DNA of 26,650 nucleotides, taken from positions 1-26,650 of the forward strand of contig NZ_DLHQ01000001.1 of the NCBI RefSeq assembly GCF_002483305.1, given 5' to 3'. How positions within the stretch are numbered: the stretch's first letter is position 1; the number at the start of each line of letters is the position of its first letter. Of this stretch, positions 7,242 through 14,466 are shown one piece after another. The translations under genes and the position numbers were made by a program. This DNA comes from Brevundimonas sp. UBA7664. GTDB taxonomy: Bacteria; Pseudomonadota; Alphaproteobacteria; Caulobacterales; Caulobacteraceae. The notes under the pieces were generated by a model. It saw only the letters and a list, made by a program, of their open reading frames with translations. It was not told the DNA's origin and did no database searches.

Positions 7242-8441
7242 TCAGGCAACGGCCGTGGTCGTCTTGATGAAGCCGCCGCCCAGCAGCCGGTCGGGATCGG
7301 CCGGATCGTAGAGGGCGCAGGCCTGGCCGGGGGCCACGCCTTCTTCTCCGGCTTCAAACAGCACCGCGACCGCGCCATCGACCATGGCCAGCCGGGCCCG
7401 AGAAGGCGGCCGGGTCGAGCGAACGCGGGCCAGCACCGGCGCGCCGGCCTCCGCCGCCGCCTCGATCGAGGTCTCGTCGCCCAGCCAGTTGGTTTCTTCC
7501 AGCGTCAGGCCGGCGGTCAGCAGGGCCTCCCGCGGGCCGACGATGACGTGGCGCTTCACCGGGTCGAGCCGGGTCACGAACAGCGGCTCGCCCACGGCGA
7601 CGTTCAGGCCGCGACGCTGGCCGATGGTGTAGTCGGTGATGCCGGCATGGCCGCCCAGCACCCGACCGTCCATGTGCACGATCTCGCCCGCCTCGCGTCC
7701 CTGCGGGCGCAGCTTGTCGATCAGGGTGCGATAGTCGCCGTTGGGGACGAAACAGATGTCCTGGCTGTCCGGCTTGGCCGCGATGCGCAGGCCCAGTTCG
7801 GCGGCGACGCCGCGCACCTGCGGCTTCTCCAGATCGGCCAGCGGAAAGCGCAGATAGTCCAGCTGCTGCGCCGTGGTGGCGAACAGGAAGTAGGACTGGT
7901 CGCGAGAGTGATCGACCGCCTTGCGCATCTGGACGCGACCGTCGACGACGGAGCGGCGGACATAGTGGCCCGTGGCCATCGCCTCGGCGCCGAGATCGCG
8001 GGCCACATCCAGCAGGTCGCGGAATTTGACCGTCTGGTTACAGCGGATGCAGGGCACCGGCGTCTGGCCGGCCAGATAGCTGTCGGCGAACTGGTCGATC
8101 ACCGCGTCACGGAACCGGCTCTCGTAGTCGAGGACGTAGTGCGGAATGCCCAGCATCTCGGCCGCCAGCCGGGCGTCGTGGATGTCCTGACCGGCGCAGC
8201 AGGCGCCCTTCTTCTTCAGCGCCGCCCCGTGGTCATAGAGCTGCAGGGTGACGCCGACGACGTCATAGCCCGCCTTGTGCAGCAGGGCGGCGACCACGGT
8301 GGAATCGACCCCGCCCGACATGGCCGCCACGACGCGTGATCCGACCGGCAGGCCGACCGCCGCGCGCGCGGCCTCGATCGCCGCGTCCATGTCGGGGCGG
8401 GCGATGGTCGGAACCGGGCAGATGTCCTCGGCGAGCGTCAT
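7242..8441 (-). CDS. mnmA: tRNA-specific 2-thiouridylase MnmA
   Basis: A 399-residue cytoplasmic enzyme that installs the 2-thio group of 5-substituted 2-thiouridine at wobble position 34 of tRNA-Lys, -Glu and -Gln, using ATP and a persulfide sulfur. The PP-loop SGGVDS is at 42-47. The catalytic cysteine pair is present: C134 in PCIRCNQTVKF and C230 in DSQDICF. ATGHY (156-160), the GQRRGL segment and the C-terminal beta-barrel (ALYDPADPDRLLGGG) are typical. An N-terminal extension of about 30 residues before the core and the ACCAGQDIHDAR insert are of the alphaproteobacterial type. It follows the GMC/small-subunit pair by 46 bp, and its stop is 25 bp before the hemerythrin gene. Confidence 0.97.
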   Translation of the reverse strand: MTLAEDICPVPTIARPDMDAAIEAARAAVGLPVGSRVVAAMSGGVDSTVVAALLHKAGYDVVGVTLQLYDHGAALKKKGACCAGQDIHDARLAAEMLGIPHYVLDYESRFRDAVIDQFADSYLAGQTPVPCIRCNQTVKFRDLLDVARDLGAEAMATGHYVRRSVVDGRVQMRKAVDHSRDQSYFLFATTAQQLDYLRFPLADLEKPQVRGVAAELGLRIAAKPDSQDICFVPNGDYRTLIDKLRPQGREAGEIVHMDGRVLGGHAGITDYTIGQRRGLNVAVGEPLFVTRLDPVKRHVIVGPREALLTAGLTLEETNWLGDETSIEAAAEAGAPVLARVRSTRPPSRARLAMVDGAVAVLFEAGEEGVAPGQACALYDPADPDRLLGGGFIKTTTAVA

Positions 8442-8487
8442 GGCGCGCTATCTAGTGCGAAAGCGGCGCGAATTCGAGGCCGGGACT

Positions 8488-8823
8488 TCAGGCGAGCGCG
8501 ATGAGGGCGCAAATCCGGGCTTCGGTGTCGGACAGGAACCACCCCTTGTGGACGAAGACATCGCCGCGCTGGAAGTCGGTGCGGACCCGCTGCGCCAGTC
8601 GCGGAAGGGTCTCTTCGGGCTGATCGCGGGGAAAGAGGGCGGCGCGCAGGGCCGCAGCATCCGACGGGTGAAGGGCGAGCCAGGCCCTTCCAATTCCGGC
8701 GGCGCCCGCCGCATCGATGGCGGCGATGTCCGGGGTGCGGGCGTGGGCCACGCCGGCGAGCGAGACGGCGGCGAGGCCGGCGAGTGCCTGGAGCAGGCCG
8801 CGTTTGTTGAGGGTGGTCATCAT
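8488..8823 (-). CDS. Small exported protein, probable subunit of the GMC oxidoreductase
   Basis: A 111-residue protein starting MMTTLNKRGLLQALAGLAAVSLAGVAHA, an export signal with one basic NKR cluster; it is not a clear twin-arginine motif. The mature part ends in GDVFVHKGWFLSDTEARICALIALA. The 'GW-LS-TEA' ending recalls the small subunits of membrane-bound sorbitol, fructose or gluconate dehydrogenases; this family match is from memory and tentative. The gene overlaps the upstream GMC gene as ATGATG: its first ATG (8823) overlaps the GMC stop, and a second ATG sits at 8820. This is classic translational coupling and implies the two proteins act together. Confidence 0.7.
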   Translation of the reverse strand: MMTTLNKRGLLQALAGLAAVSLAGVAHARTPDIAAIDAAGAAGIGRAWLALHPSDAAALRAALFPRDQPEETLPRLAQRVRTDFQRGDVFVHKGWFLSDTEARICALIALA

Positions 8824-10349
8824 GCGATCTCCAGGCGGGCCTTCAGATGGTCGGCGAGGCGGATGGCCAGGGCGGTGAGGGTCAGGGTCGGATTGACGAG
8901 GCCGGAGGTCGGGAAGACCGAACTGCCGGCGACATAGAGGTTGGGCGCGCCGTGAACCCGGCAGTCGGCGTCGACGACGCCCTGGTCCGGCGCGACCGAC
9001 ATGCGGGTGGTTCCCATGTGGTGCCGGGAAGGGCCCATGGAGGCGATGATCTGACCGCTTTCGATGGGCCAGCACAATCGGCCAAGGCCCTGGGCGCCCA
9101 AGGCGGTGGCGAACCCCCGGGCGGAGGCGGCGAGGCTGTCCCAGTCCGCCTGGGTGTAGCGCCAGTCGAGACGGGCGCGCGGCTGGCCGAGCGCGTCGGT
9201 CTGGTCCGACAGGGTGATGCGGCTGTCGGGATTGGGAGCTTCTTCCGACATCAGGAAATAGTCCAGACGACGGGCGGGGGCCCCCGCGACCGCGGCGGCG
9301 AGTTGTTCGACGGCGGCGCGGGGCGAGCCGGCCTCGGCGCCGGGCTTGGCGCGGGTCGAGAGGGTCAGGGTGCAGTTGCCGATGTTGAGGCGCCGCTGGA
9401 TCTCTGGCTCCAGCACGAAGACGGCGTGGGGCCGGTCGCGGGCCTGATTGTCGTAGAGAGACAGGTCGGCGCCGGTGGTGAAGGCGATTTCGGCCTCGCC
9501 GCGCGGGTCGTTGTCGCCGGTGGTGATGACCACATGGCCCTGGAAGCAGCGGCCGACCCAGCCTGTGGCGTTGCCGACGCCCGCGGGCTGGTCCCGGTTC
9601 GAGGCCAGCATGAGTCGGGCGTTCTCGACTCCGCCGGTGGCGAGGATATAGGCCCCGGCGCGAGCGATGTGGCGGGTTCCGGTCAGGCAGCGGACTTCGA
9701 GCCGGTCGACGCCTCCGTCGGCGTTCAGGCGGATGTCGGTGACGTTGGCATGGGTGTGAACGTGGATGTTGGCAGCCTGGCCGGGCGCGTCGCGGAACTC
9801 GGCGAAGGCGGTCGCGTCCACCCGCCCGGACACCGGACTGTAGGCGCGCGGCGAGGGGCGCAGGGCGCCGTCAGGACTGCCGATGGAGGGCAGGGCCGGG
9901 CCGTCAGGCGGGCCGGCGTCGGCGGGGAAGCGGGGCAGCTTCAGCCGGTCGCAGGCGCGATCATAGAAGGGTTTGAGCTCTGCCCGGCCGAAGGGCCAGC
10001 CGCTGAGCGCGACCGCAGGCCGGGGAGCGAAGTCGACGGCGTCCAGCGGGCCGCATTTGCCGCCCCAGACGTGGCCCGAGCCGCCCAACGCCCGGACGCG
10101 GGACTGGCCGAGGTAGTCGTTGATGGGCAGGTCTGGCTCGCCCGGTCCCGACATGACGCCGGTCCCGTCGTAGAGGCTCTGGATCTCGAGGTCCGGCTCG
10201 GCGCCGCCGCTCTCCAAAATAGCGACCCGGACGGTGGAGCCGGCGAATTCGTGGGCGATCGCGAGGCCGGCCATGCCGCCGCCGATGATGATGATATCAC
10301 CCTCGATGAGACTGGCGTCAGGCAAGGTTCGGGCGTCGGTCAAAGGCAT
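8820..10349 (-). CDS. GMC-family FAD-dependent oxidoreductase
   Basis: A 509-residue flavoprotein expected to oxidise an alcohol or sugar. The N-terminal Rossmann motif IIIIGGGMAGLAIAHEF (about 19-35) is followed by the acidic end of strand 2, AILESGG, which binds the FAD ribose. GGSGHVWGG (89-97) is the GMC flavin-attachment-like loop. The C-terminal GMC domain carries HHMGTTRMS (443-451) and GSSVFPTSGLVNPTLTLTALAIRLA (from about 475), with the active-site His and Asn. It has no signal peptide. Its partner has one, so co-export would be needed if the pair is periplasmic. A GGAGAAGG Shine-Dalgarno precedes the ATG. No cytochrome c subunit is present nearby. It lies 41 bp after the M56 gene on the same strand. 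Confidence 0.92.
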   Translation of the reverse strand: MPLTDARTLPDASLIEGDIIIIGGGMAGLAIAHEFAGSTVRVAILESGGAEPDLEIQSLYDGTGVMSGPGEPDLPINDYLGQSRVRALGGSGHVWGGKCGPLDAVDFAPRPAVALSGWPFGRAELKPFYDRACDRLKLPRFPADAGPPDGPALPSIGSPDGALRPSPRAYSPVSGRVDATAFAEFRDAPGQAANIHVHTHANVTDIRLNADGGVDRLEVRCLTGTRHIARAGAYILATGGVENARLMLASNRDQPAGVGNATGWVGRCFQGHVVITTGDNDPRGEAEIAFTTGADLSLYDNQARDRPHAVFVLEPEIQRRLNIGNCTLTLSTRAKPGAEAGSPRAAVEQLAAAVAGAPARRLDYFLMSEEAPNPDSRITLSDQTDALGQPRARLDWRYTQADWDSLAASARGFATALGAQGLGRLCWPIESGQIIASMGPSRHHMGTTRMSVAPDQGVVDADCRVHGAPNLYVAGSSVFPTSGLVNPTLTLTALAIRLADHLKARLEIA

Positions 10350-10390
10350 GGCCTTCTCCGTGGCTTGGGGTTCAGTTTGTCAGGCGTGGA

Positions 10391-11980
10391 TCAGGCGCGG
10401 GCGCCGTGGGCGATCAGATAGTCGGTGATGTCGGTTCGTCCGGCCCGGCGGGCCATGCCGAGAGGTGAGCGAAGTTCAGGTTCGAGCGGCGCGATCCGCG
10501 GGGCCATGACCGCCAGGTTCACATCGGCTCCCTGTTCGACCAGGCGCTGCACGACGGCGAGATGTCCATGTCGCGCGGCGGTGATCAGGGCGGTCTCATC
10601 GCCGGGCACCACGTCGTCGATCCGCGCCCCCGCAGCGAGGAGCAGCACGACGATCCCGACATGGCCTGCCCCGGCCGCGGCGATCAGCGGGTTGCCGTCG
10701 CCCGAAACCGGGATGTTCGGGTCGGCGCCTCGCTCCAGCAACAGGGCGAGGATGGCCCGGTCGCCGTTGTCTGCGGCCATGACAAGGGGCGCGCCCTCGC
10801 CGGGAACCGACAGGTCCGGGTCCGCGCCGTTGTCGAGCAGAAGGCGCGCCAGCCCAAGCTGACCGTTGCGGACCGCGAGGGTCAGGGGCGAGCCGTCGCC
10901 CAGCCTCCAGCCGTTGACGTCGGCGCCGGCCCGGACCAGGTCGGCCGCATCGGTGTTGCGGCCATCCTGGATGGCTTCGATCAGGTTTCGGGTCGATGGC
11001 GACACCGGGGCGGACTGCATTTCGACCGCAGGCTGGGCGGCCCAGGCGACGGCTCCGCCGGTGACGGCAAGCAGGGCGGCGAGCGCCGCGCCGACGATCC
11101 GGCGCGGGCGTCCGGGCGCCCGCGTCAGATGGGTGATGCGGTTGCGCAGTTCCGCCTTCCCGCCGGTCAGCCAATGGCAGCCCAGCGGCACAGGCGCGCC
11201 GACAAGCTGGGTCTTGAGCATGGCTCCGGCGTACAGGCGGCGGGCCGTGGGAAAGCGGGCGATCACTGTCTCGTCGCAGGCCAGTTCCTGATCCACGCGG
11301 AGCAGGCGGGCGGCGATGTGAACGAGGGGGTGGAACCACAGAACGGCCCGGGTCGCGGCGACCATCAGGTTGATCTGGGCGTCGCCACCTCTCTGGTGGA
11401 CGCGCTCATGCGCCACGACGACGACCTGTTCCTCGGGGCTGAAACGCTCGGCGAAGTCGGCGGGCAGGACTACCCGGGGAGTCAGGGCGCCGACCAGGGC
11501 CGGCCCGACGTCCTGTCCCAGGGCATGGAAGACCTGGCCGTCGGGGCGCCGTTCGGCTCGCAGCGGGCCGAGGGTGCGCAAGAAGCGCCGCTGGCCATGG
11601 ATGAGAAGCGCGGCGAAGATCAGGGCGCCGATCGCCCACAGCAGGAGCAGCGGCGAAGCGATCTCTACGGGATTGGGCAGGCCTTCCGGTCGTTCGAACG
11701 GGAAGACGAAAGACGTGTCAGCCGCAGGCAGGGCGCCGGCTGTCGGAACCGGTCCTGGGGCGGCGGCGACAGGCTCCGGAACGACGGCCCCCGTGTCTGG
11801 AGCGGCGGCGCGGGGCAGGAACACGGCCAGCGCCATGGCCGGGACCAGCAGCCAGAGACAGTAGGCGGCGCGGGCCCCGAAGGCGGCGCGGACCGGTGCA
11901 CGGACAAGCAAGACGGCGAGCAGGGCGGCGGTGACCGCAGCCACGATCTCAAGGCCGAGGAACAGCAGGTCAGCGGCCAT
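10391..11980 (-). CDS. M56 (BlaR1/MecR1-like) membrane metallopeptidase with C-terminal ankyrin repeats
   Basis: A 529-residue membrane protein. Hydrophobic segments at about 4-28, 36-56, 108-127 and 295-315 match the four-helix BlaR1 layout. The zinc peptidase domain is between helices 3 and 4, with HERVH (191-195) as the HExxH motif and ELACDE (232-237) supplying the third ligand, probably E232. In BlaR1 this domain inactivates the BlaI repressor. After helix 4, instead of a penicillin-binding sensor, there are about six ankyrin repeats (roughly 330-529), for example GSPLTLAVRNGQLGLARLLLDNGADPD and ALITAARHGHLAVVQRLVEQGADVN. Topology would place them outside the membrane. Its start overlaps the BlaI gene by 11 bp, so the two form one operon and presumably one signalling pair. 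Confidence 0.92.
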   Translation of the reverse strand: MAADLLFLGLEIVAAVTAALLAVLLVRAPVRAAFGARAAYCLWLLVPAMALAVFLPRAAAPDTGAVVPEPVAAAPGPVPTAGALPAADTSFVFPFERPEGLPNPVEIASPLLLLWAIGALIFAALLIHGQRRFLRTLGPLRAERRPDGQVFHALGQDVGPALVGALTPRVVLPADFAERFSPEEQVVVVAHERVHQRGGDAQINLMVAATRAVLWFHPLVHIAARLLRVDQELACDETVIARFPTARRLYAGAMLKTQLVGAPVPLGCHWLTGGKAELRNRITHLTRAPGRPRRIVGAALAALLAVTGGAVAWAAQPAVEMQSAPVSPSTRNLIEAIQDGRNTDAADLVRAGADVNGWRLGDGSPLTLAVRNGQLGLARLLLDNGADPDLSVPGEGAPLVMAADNGDRAILALLLERGADPNIPVSGDGNPLIAAAGAGHVGIVVLLLAAGARIDDVVPGDETALITAARHGHLAVVQRLVEQGADVNLAVMAPRIAPLEPELRSPLGMARRAGRTDITDYLIAHGARA

Positions 11981-12347
11981 CGTCGATCTCCTCGATCAGG
12001 CGTTTCAACTCGGCGATGTCTTCCGGCGAGAGGGTCTCCCGGGCTGAGAAATGCGCCACCAGTGGAGCCAGGCGGCCCTCGAAGAGGCGGTCGACCAGAC
12101 CGCGGCTCTCAGCATGGACGTAGTCGCCGCGTGCCGTCAGCGGCCGGTACAGGTAACGGCGACCGTCGCGCTCCGCCGCAATCGCACCCTTGGTCAGCAG
12201 ACGATTGAGCAGGCTTTTCACCGTCGCCTCGGTCCAGTCCTGACCCTCTGCGACCTCCGCCGTGATCTGGTCCGCCGTCATGGGACTGGCGCGCCAAAGC
12301 GCCTCCATCACCAGACTTTCCGCCGTACTGATCCGCATATCGTTCAC
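11970..12347 (-). CDS. BlaI/MecI/CopY-family transcriptional repressor
   Basis: A 125-residue winged-helix repressor. The family pattern is plain: STAESLVMEALWRASPMTADQI, then DWTEATVKSLLNRLLTKGAI (recognition helix), then RDGRRYLYRPLTARGDYV (wing and hinge), and a C-terminal dimerisation helix ending in LSPEDIAELKRLIEEIDD. The start may be GTG at 12347 or ATG at 12338; neither has a good Shine-Dalgarno. A long inverted repeat over the promoter reaches exactly to the GTG, which slightly favours the ATG. The overlapping downstream gene encodes an M56 peptidase, as in blaI-blaR1 systems. It likely represses its own operon until the peptidase is triggered; no beta-lactamase gene is present. Confidence 0.93.
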   Translation of the reverse strand: MNDMRISTAESLVMEALWRASPMTADQITAEVAEGQDWTEATVKSLLNRLLTKGAIAAERDGRRYLYRPLTARGDYVHAESRGLVDRLFEGRLAPLVAHFSARETLSPEDIAELKRLIEEIDDGR

Positions 12348-12380
12348 ACCCGTAATCGTTGGGCATTGATTACGGTTGTG
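12345..12380. promoter_or_regulatory. Candidate BlaI operator (13-bp inverted repeat)
   Basis: Arms CACACCCGTAATC (12345-12357) and GATTACGGTTGTG (12368-12380) are complementary at 12 of 13 positions, with a 10-bp spacer. The dyad covers the predicted -10 box and transcription start of the BlaI gene, the usual place for an autorepressor. BlaI-family operators are dyads of comparable size; the exact match to a known consensus was not tested. Confidence 0.7.
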
Positions 12381-12394
12381 ATCGAAAGTGTCAA
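12367..12394 (-). promoter_or_regulatory. Predicted sigma-70-type promoter of the BlaI operon
   Basis: Reading the minus strand, a perfect TTGACA (12394-12389) is followed after 16 bp by TAATCA (12372-12367), a moderate -10 box. Transcription would start near 12360, 12-22 bp before the candidate start codons. The -10 lies inside the inverted repeat, which fits repression by BlaI. Confidence 0.5.
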
Positions 12395-12429
12395 CGGCGG
12401 CGGCGGCTCCAGCGGATTAATTCGCCGCA

Positions 12430-12481
12430 ACCTTTCCTGCCCGAAACGACAACGGCCGCCCCCGTCGCCGGGAGCGGCCGT
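12430..12481 (-). terminator. Putative sciP terminator
   Basis: An 8-bp stem (ACGGCCGC at 12452-12459, GCGGCCGT at 12474-12481) has further C/G pairing inside the loop. Reading the minus strand it is followed by TTGTCGTTTCGGG, a mildly T-rich tail. It lies 22 bp past the sciP stop codon and before the BlaI promoter, so it would separate the two transcripts. Confidence 0.5.
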
Positions 12482-12502
12482 GATCTCGTCGGAGCGGTCG
12501 CC

Positions 12503-12790
12503 TTACGGGCGGCCGTAGTGCTGGATGCGCGTCGTGCGCAGGCCCTGCATGCCCCATTTGTCGATCGCCTTCTGCCAGGCGAGAAACTCCTCGGCGGTCA
12601 GACGATAGCGCGCGAGCGCGTCTTCCAGGCTGATCAGCCCGCCGCGAACAGCGGCCACGACCTCCGCCTTGCGGCGGATCACCCAACGGTCCGTATTGGC
12701 CGGAGGGAGGTCGTGCAGCGTCAGGGGAGTGCCCGTCGGCCCGACCACGTATTGTTCGCCTCGATTGTTAAGGCGTCGCTCTTGCAACAT
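12503..12790 (-). CDS. sciP: SciP (DUF1153), inhibitor of CtrA-activated transcription
   Basis: A 95-residue helix-turn-helix protein. WVIRRKAEVVAAVRGGLIS (36-54), then LEDALARYRLTAEEFLAWQKAIDKWGMQGLRTTRIQHY, is the DUF1153/SciP signature. In Caulobacter, SciP accumulates in G1 and blocks CtrA-dependent transcription, including that of flagellar genes; this is established knowledge, and its role here is inferred. I chose ATG 12790, with GAGG 10 bp upstream; ATG 12805 would add MRHKP and is also possible. The gene follows flgE on the same strand, and as I recall sciP is also next to the hook gene in C. crescentus. A CtrA-like box lies upstream and a terminator-like hairpin downstream. Confidence 0.93.
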   Translation of the reverse strand: MLQERRLNNRGEQYVVGPTGTPLTLHDLPPANTDRWVIRRKAEVVAAVRGGLISLEDALARYRLTAEEFLAWQKAIDKWGMQGLRTTRIQHYGRP

Positions 12791-12845
12791 GGGCTTATGC
12801 CTCATTGACCACCACCACTAGGAACGTGACCGTAGCGGTCGGCGG

Positions 12846-12860
12846 CTAAGGGCCGTTTAA
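12846..12860 (-). promoter_or_regulatory. CtrA-like box upstream of sciP
   Basis: On the minus strand the sequence reads TTAA-N7-TTAG, one base off the CtrA full-site consensus TTAA-N7-TTAA. It lies 41-70 bp upstream of the candidate sciP start codons, where it could overlap a -35 region. In Caulobacter, sciP is itself activated by CtrA, so the site fits a known feedback loop. Confidence 0.6.
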
Positions 12861-12873
12861 GCGTCGTGGTGAA

Positions 12874-12894
12874 GGAAAGGCTAAAATGCCTTCC
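12874..12894 (-). terminator. Weak hairpin between flgE and sciP
   Basis: On the minus strand GGAAGGC-ATTTTA-GCCTTTCC pairs with one bulged T, giving a stem of about seven base pairs. No T-run follows, so it is at best a weak flgE terminator, or an accidental hairpin. Confidence 0.3.
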
Positions 12895-12902
12895 GTCTAC
12901 CC

Positions 12903-12932
12903 TCTCAATATTCAACAAAGGATTCATTGAGA
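12903..12932. repeat. 7-bp inverted repeat downstream of flgE (TCTCAAT-N16-ATTGAGA)
   Basis: Perfect 7-bp arms lie at 12903-12909 and 12926-12932 in an unusually AT-rich stretch, 22 bp past the flgE stop and 98-142 bp upstream of the candidate sciP start codons. It could be a transcript-end hairpin for flgE or a protein-binding dyad for the sciP promoter. A GATTC (GANTC, the CcrM methylation target) lies within it at 12921-12925. Confidence 0.4.
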
Positions 12933-12954
12933 TTTACGCCTTGTTACTCAAGTA

Positions 12955-14409
12955 TCAGCGTTTGATGCTGATCAATTCGGCCAGCATTTCGTCCGCGGTG
13001 GTGATGATCTTGGACGATGCGGAGTAGGCGCGCTGAGTGGTGATCAGGCCGGTGAACTCCGCCGACAGGTCGACGGTGGACGCTTCCAGCTGGGACGAGC
13101 CGATCAGGCCTGCCCCGCCGGTGCCGGCGGCCTTGAGGTTGTAGGTGCCGGATCCCTGGCTGACGCGATAGGCGTTGCCGGAGGTCTGGGTCAGGCTGTC
13201 GGGGCTGGGGAAGGTGGCCAGGGCGATCTGGGCGATCTGCCGGGTCACGCCGTTGTCGAAGATGGCGGTGACGAAGCCGCTGTCGTCGATCTTCACCTCG
13301 GACAGGTTGCCGAAGGCCGTGCCGTTGGTCAGTACAGCCTGGACCACCGAGCCGCTGTCGTACTGGGTCAGGCCGCCGGTGGCCGCCGTCAGGTCGAAGG
13401 CGAGCGCCTGGTCGTCGATGCCCAGTCCGGGGGCCCAGTTGACGGCTCCGGCCGCCGGAGCGGCGCTGTCCGAGGACCCGAACGTCAGGCTCGCGGTGGT
13501 CGGATCGGGGAACAGGGCCGAGGCGCCCAGCGCCTCCATGGCCGCCACGTCGAGGCGGCCGTCCTGGGTGAAGGCCACCAGGCCCGTCTTCAGCTGGCCG
13601 TTGGTGAGACCGGCGCCCGTGACGACATCGGATGCCGGAATGGCGCGGATCTCGGCGTACCACTGGTTCGGCACGGTGCTCTTCAGGAAGGAGATGGCCA
13701 CGGTGCGCTGGCCGCCCTTGGAGTCCGAGACGGGGATGGTCAGTTCGAAGTCCGGCTTCACGCCGGCGCCGGTTTCTGCGTCCCACATGGCCATGGAGTT
13801 GGTCGCGGGATCATAGGCGTTGGCGCCGGGGGGAACCGCCGCCGCATCCGTCGCCTCGGCCGAGACCAGCTGGCTGGACTTGATGTTGGCGTTCAGCTGG
13901 ATGCGGGTGGTGGCCTCGGCCGTGCCGCCGACCGAGCCGACGTTGATGGTCCGCAGCCGGTTCAGGTCCGACGGGTCGGTGGCGATGTTGCCTTCCGAGT
14001 CCACCGGCCAGCCCTGCAGATACAGGCCCGCCGTGTTCTTCAGATAGCCGAGGTTGTCGACGCTGAAGGCGCCGGCCCGGGTGAACAGGCGGCTGTCCGT
14101 GATCTGCAGGTTCTCGGGCTGTTCGGTGACGACGAAGAAGCCCTGGCCGGCGATGCCAAGGTCGGTGTTCGAGGTCGTGCGCTGCAACTGGCCGTTCTGG
14201 CTGGTGAAGTGACGGGCCGTGGCCAGCACGCCGCCGGCGGAGTAGCCCGCGCCTTGCGACTGGCTGTTGATCACCGTCTGGAACTCGCCCGCGGTCCGCT
14301 TGTAGCCGACGGTGTTCACGTTCGCGATGTTCTGGGAGATCGCGGCCAGGGCGGCCGAGTTGGCGGTCAGGCCGGACACGCCGGCCAGAAGGGCGCTGTT
14401 GATACTCAT
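12955..14409 (-). CDS. flgE: Flagellar hook protein FlgE
   Basis: A 484-residue structural protein of the flagellar hook, exported by the flagellar type III system. It has the rod/hook D0 N-terminus: MSINSALLAGVSGLTANSAALAAISQNIANVNTVGYKR, with the NIANVNTxGYK motif at 27-37. GQGFFVV (about 88-94) and the flagellar basal-body C-terminus ITTQRAYSASSKIITTADEMLAELISIKR complete the family pattern. The variable surface domain lies between, about 160-400. A TAAGGAG Shine-Dalgarno sits 9 bp before the ATG. It is last in the fliK-flgD-flgE unit, 57 bp after flgD, and is followed by sciP. Confidence 0.97.
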   Translation of the reverse strand: MSINSALLAGVSGLTANSAALAAISQNIANVNTVGYKRTAGEFQTVINSQSQGAGYSAGGVLATARHFTSQNGQLQRTTSNTDLGIAGQGFFVVTEQPENLQITDSRLFTRAGAFSVDNLGYLKNTAGLYLQGWPVDSEGNIATDPSDLNRLRTINVGSVGGTAEATTRIQLNANIKSSQLVSAEATDAAAVPPGANAYDPATNSMAMWDAETGAGVKPDFELTIPVSDSKGGQRTVAISFLKSTVPNQWYAEIRAIPASDVVTGAGLTNGQLKTGLVAFTQDGRLDVAAMEALGASALFPDPTTASLTFGSSDSAAPAAGAVNWAPGLGIDDQALAFDLTAATGGLTQYDSGSVVQAVLTNGTAFGNLSEVKIDDSGFVTAIFDNGVTRQIAQIALATFPSPDSLTQTSGNAYRVSQGSGTYNLKAAGTGGAGLIGSSQLEASTVDLSAEFTGLITTQRAYSASSKIITTADEMLAELISIKR

Positions 14410-14466
14410 GGCGCTAGGCTCCTTACGAGAACAGTTTCAATGGGTTGAATGAGGTGTGCGCGGTCA

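Noticed and set aside
8847..12208. Two plus-strand frames of over 500 codons opposite the GMC and M56 genes
   Set aside because: Shadow frames of high-GC genes; no recognisable domain, and the opposite strand is clearly coding.
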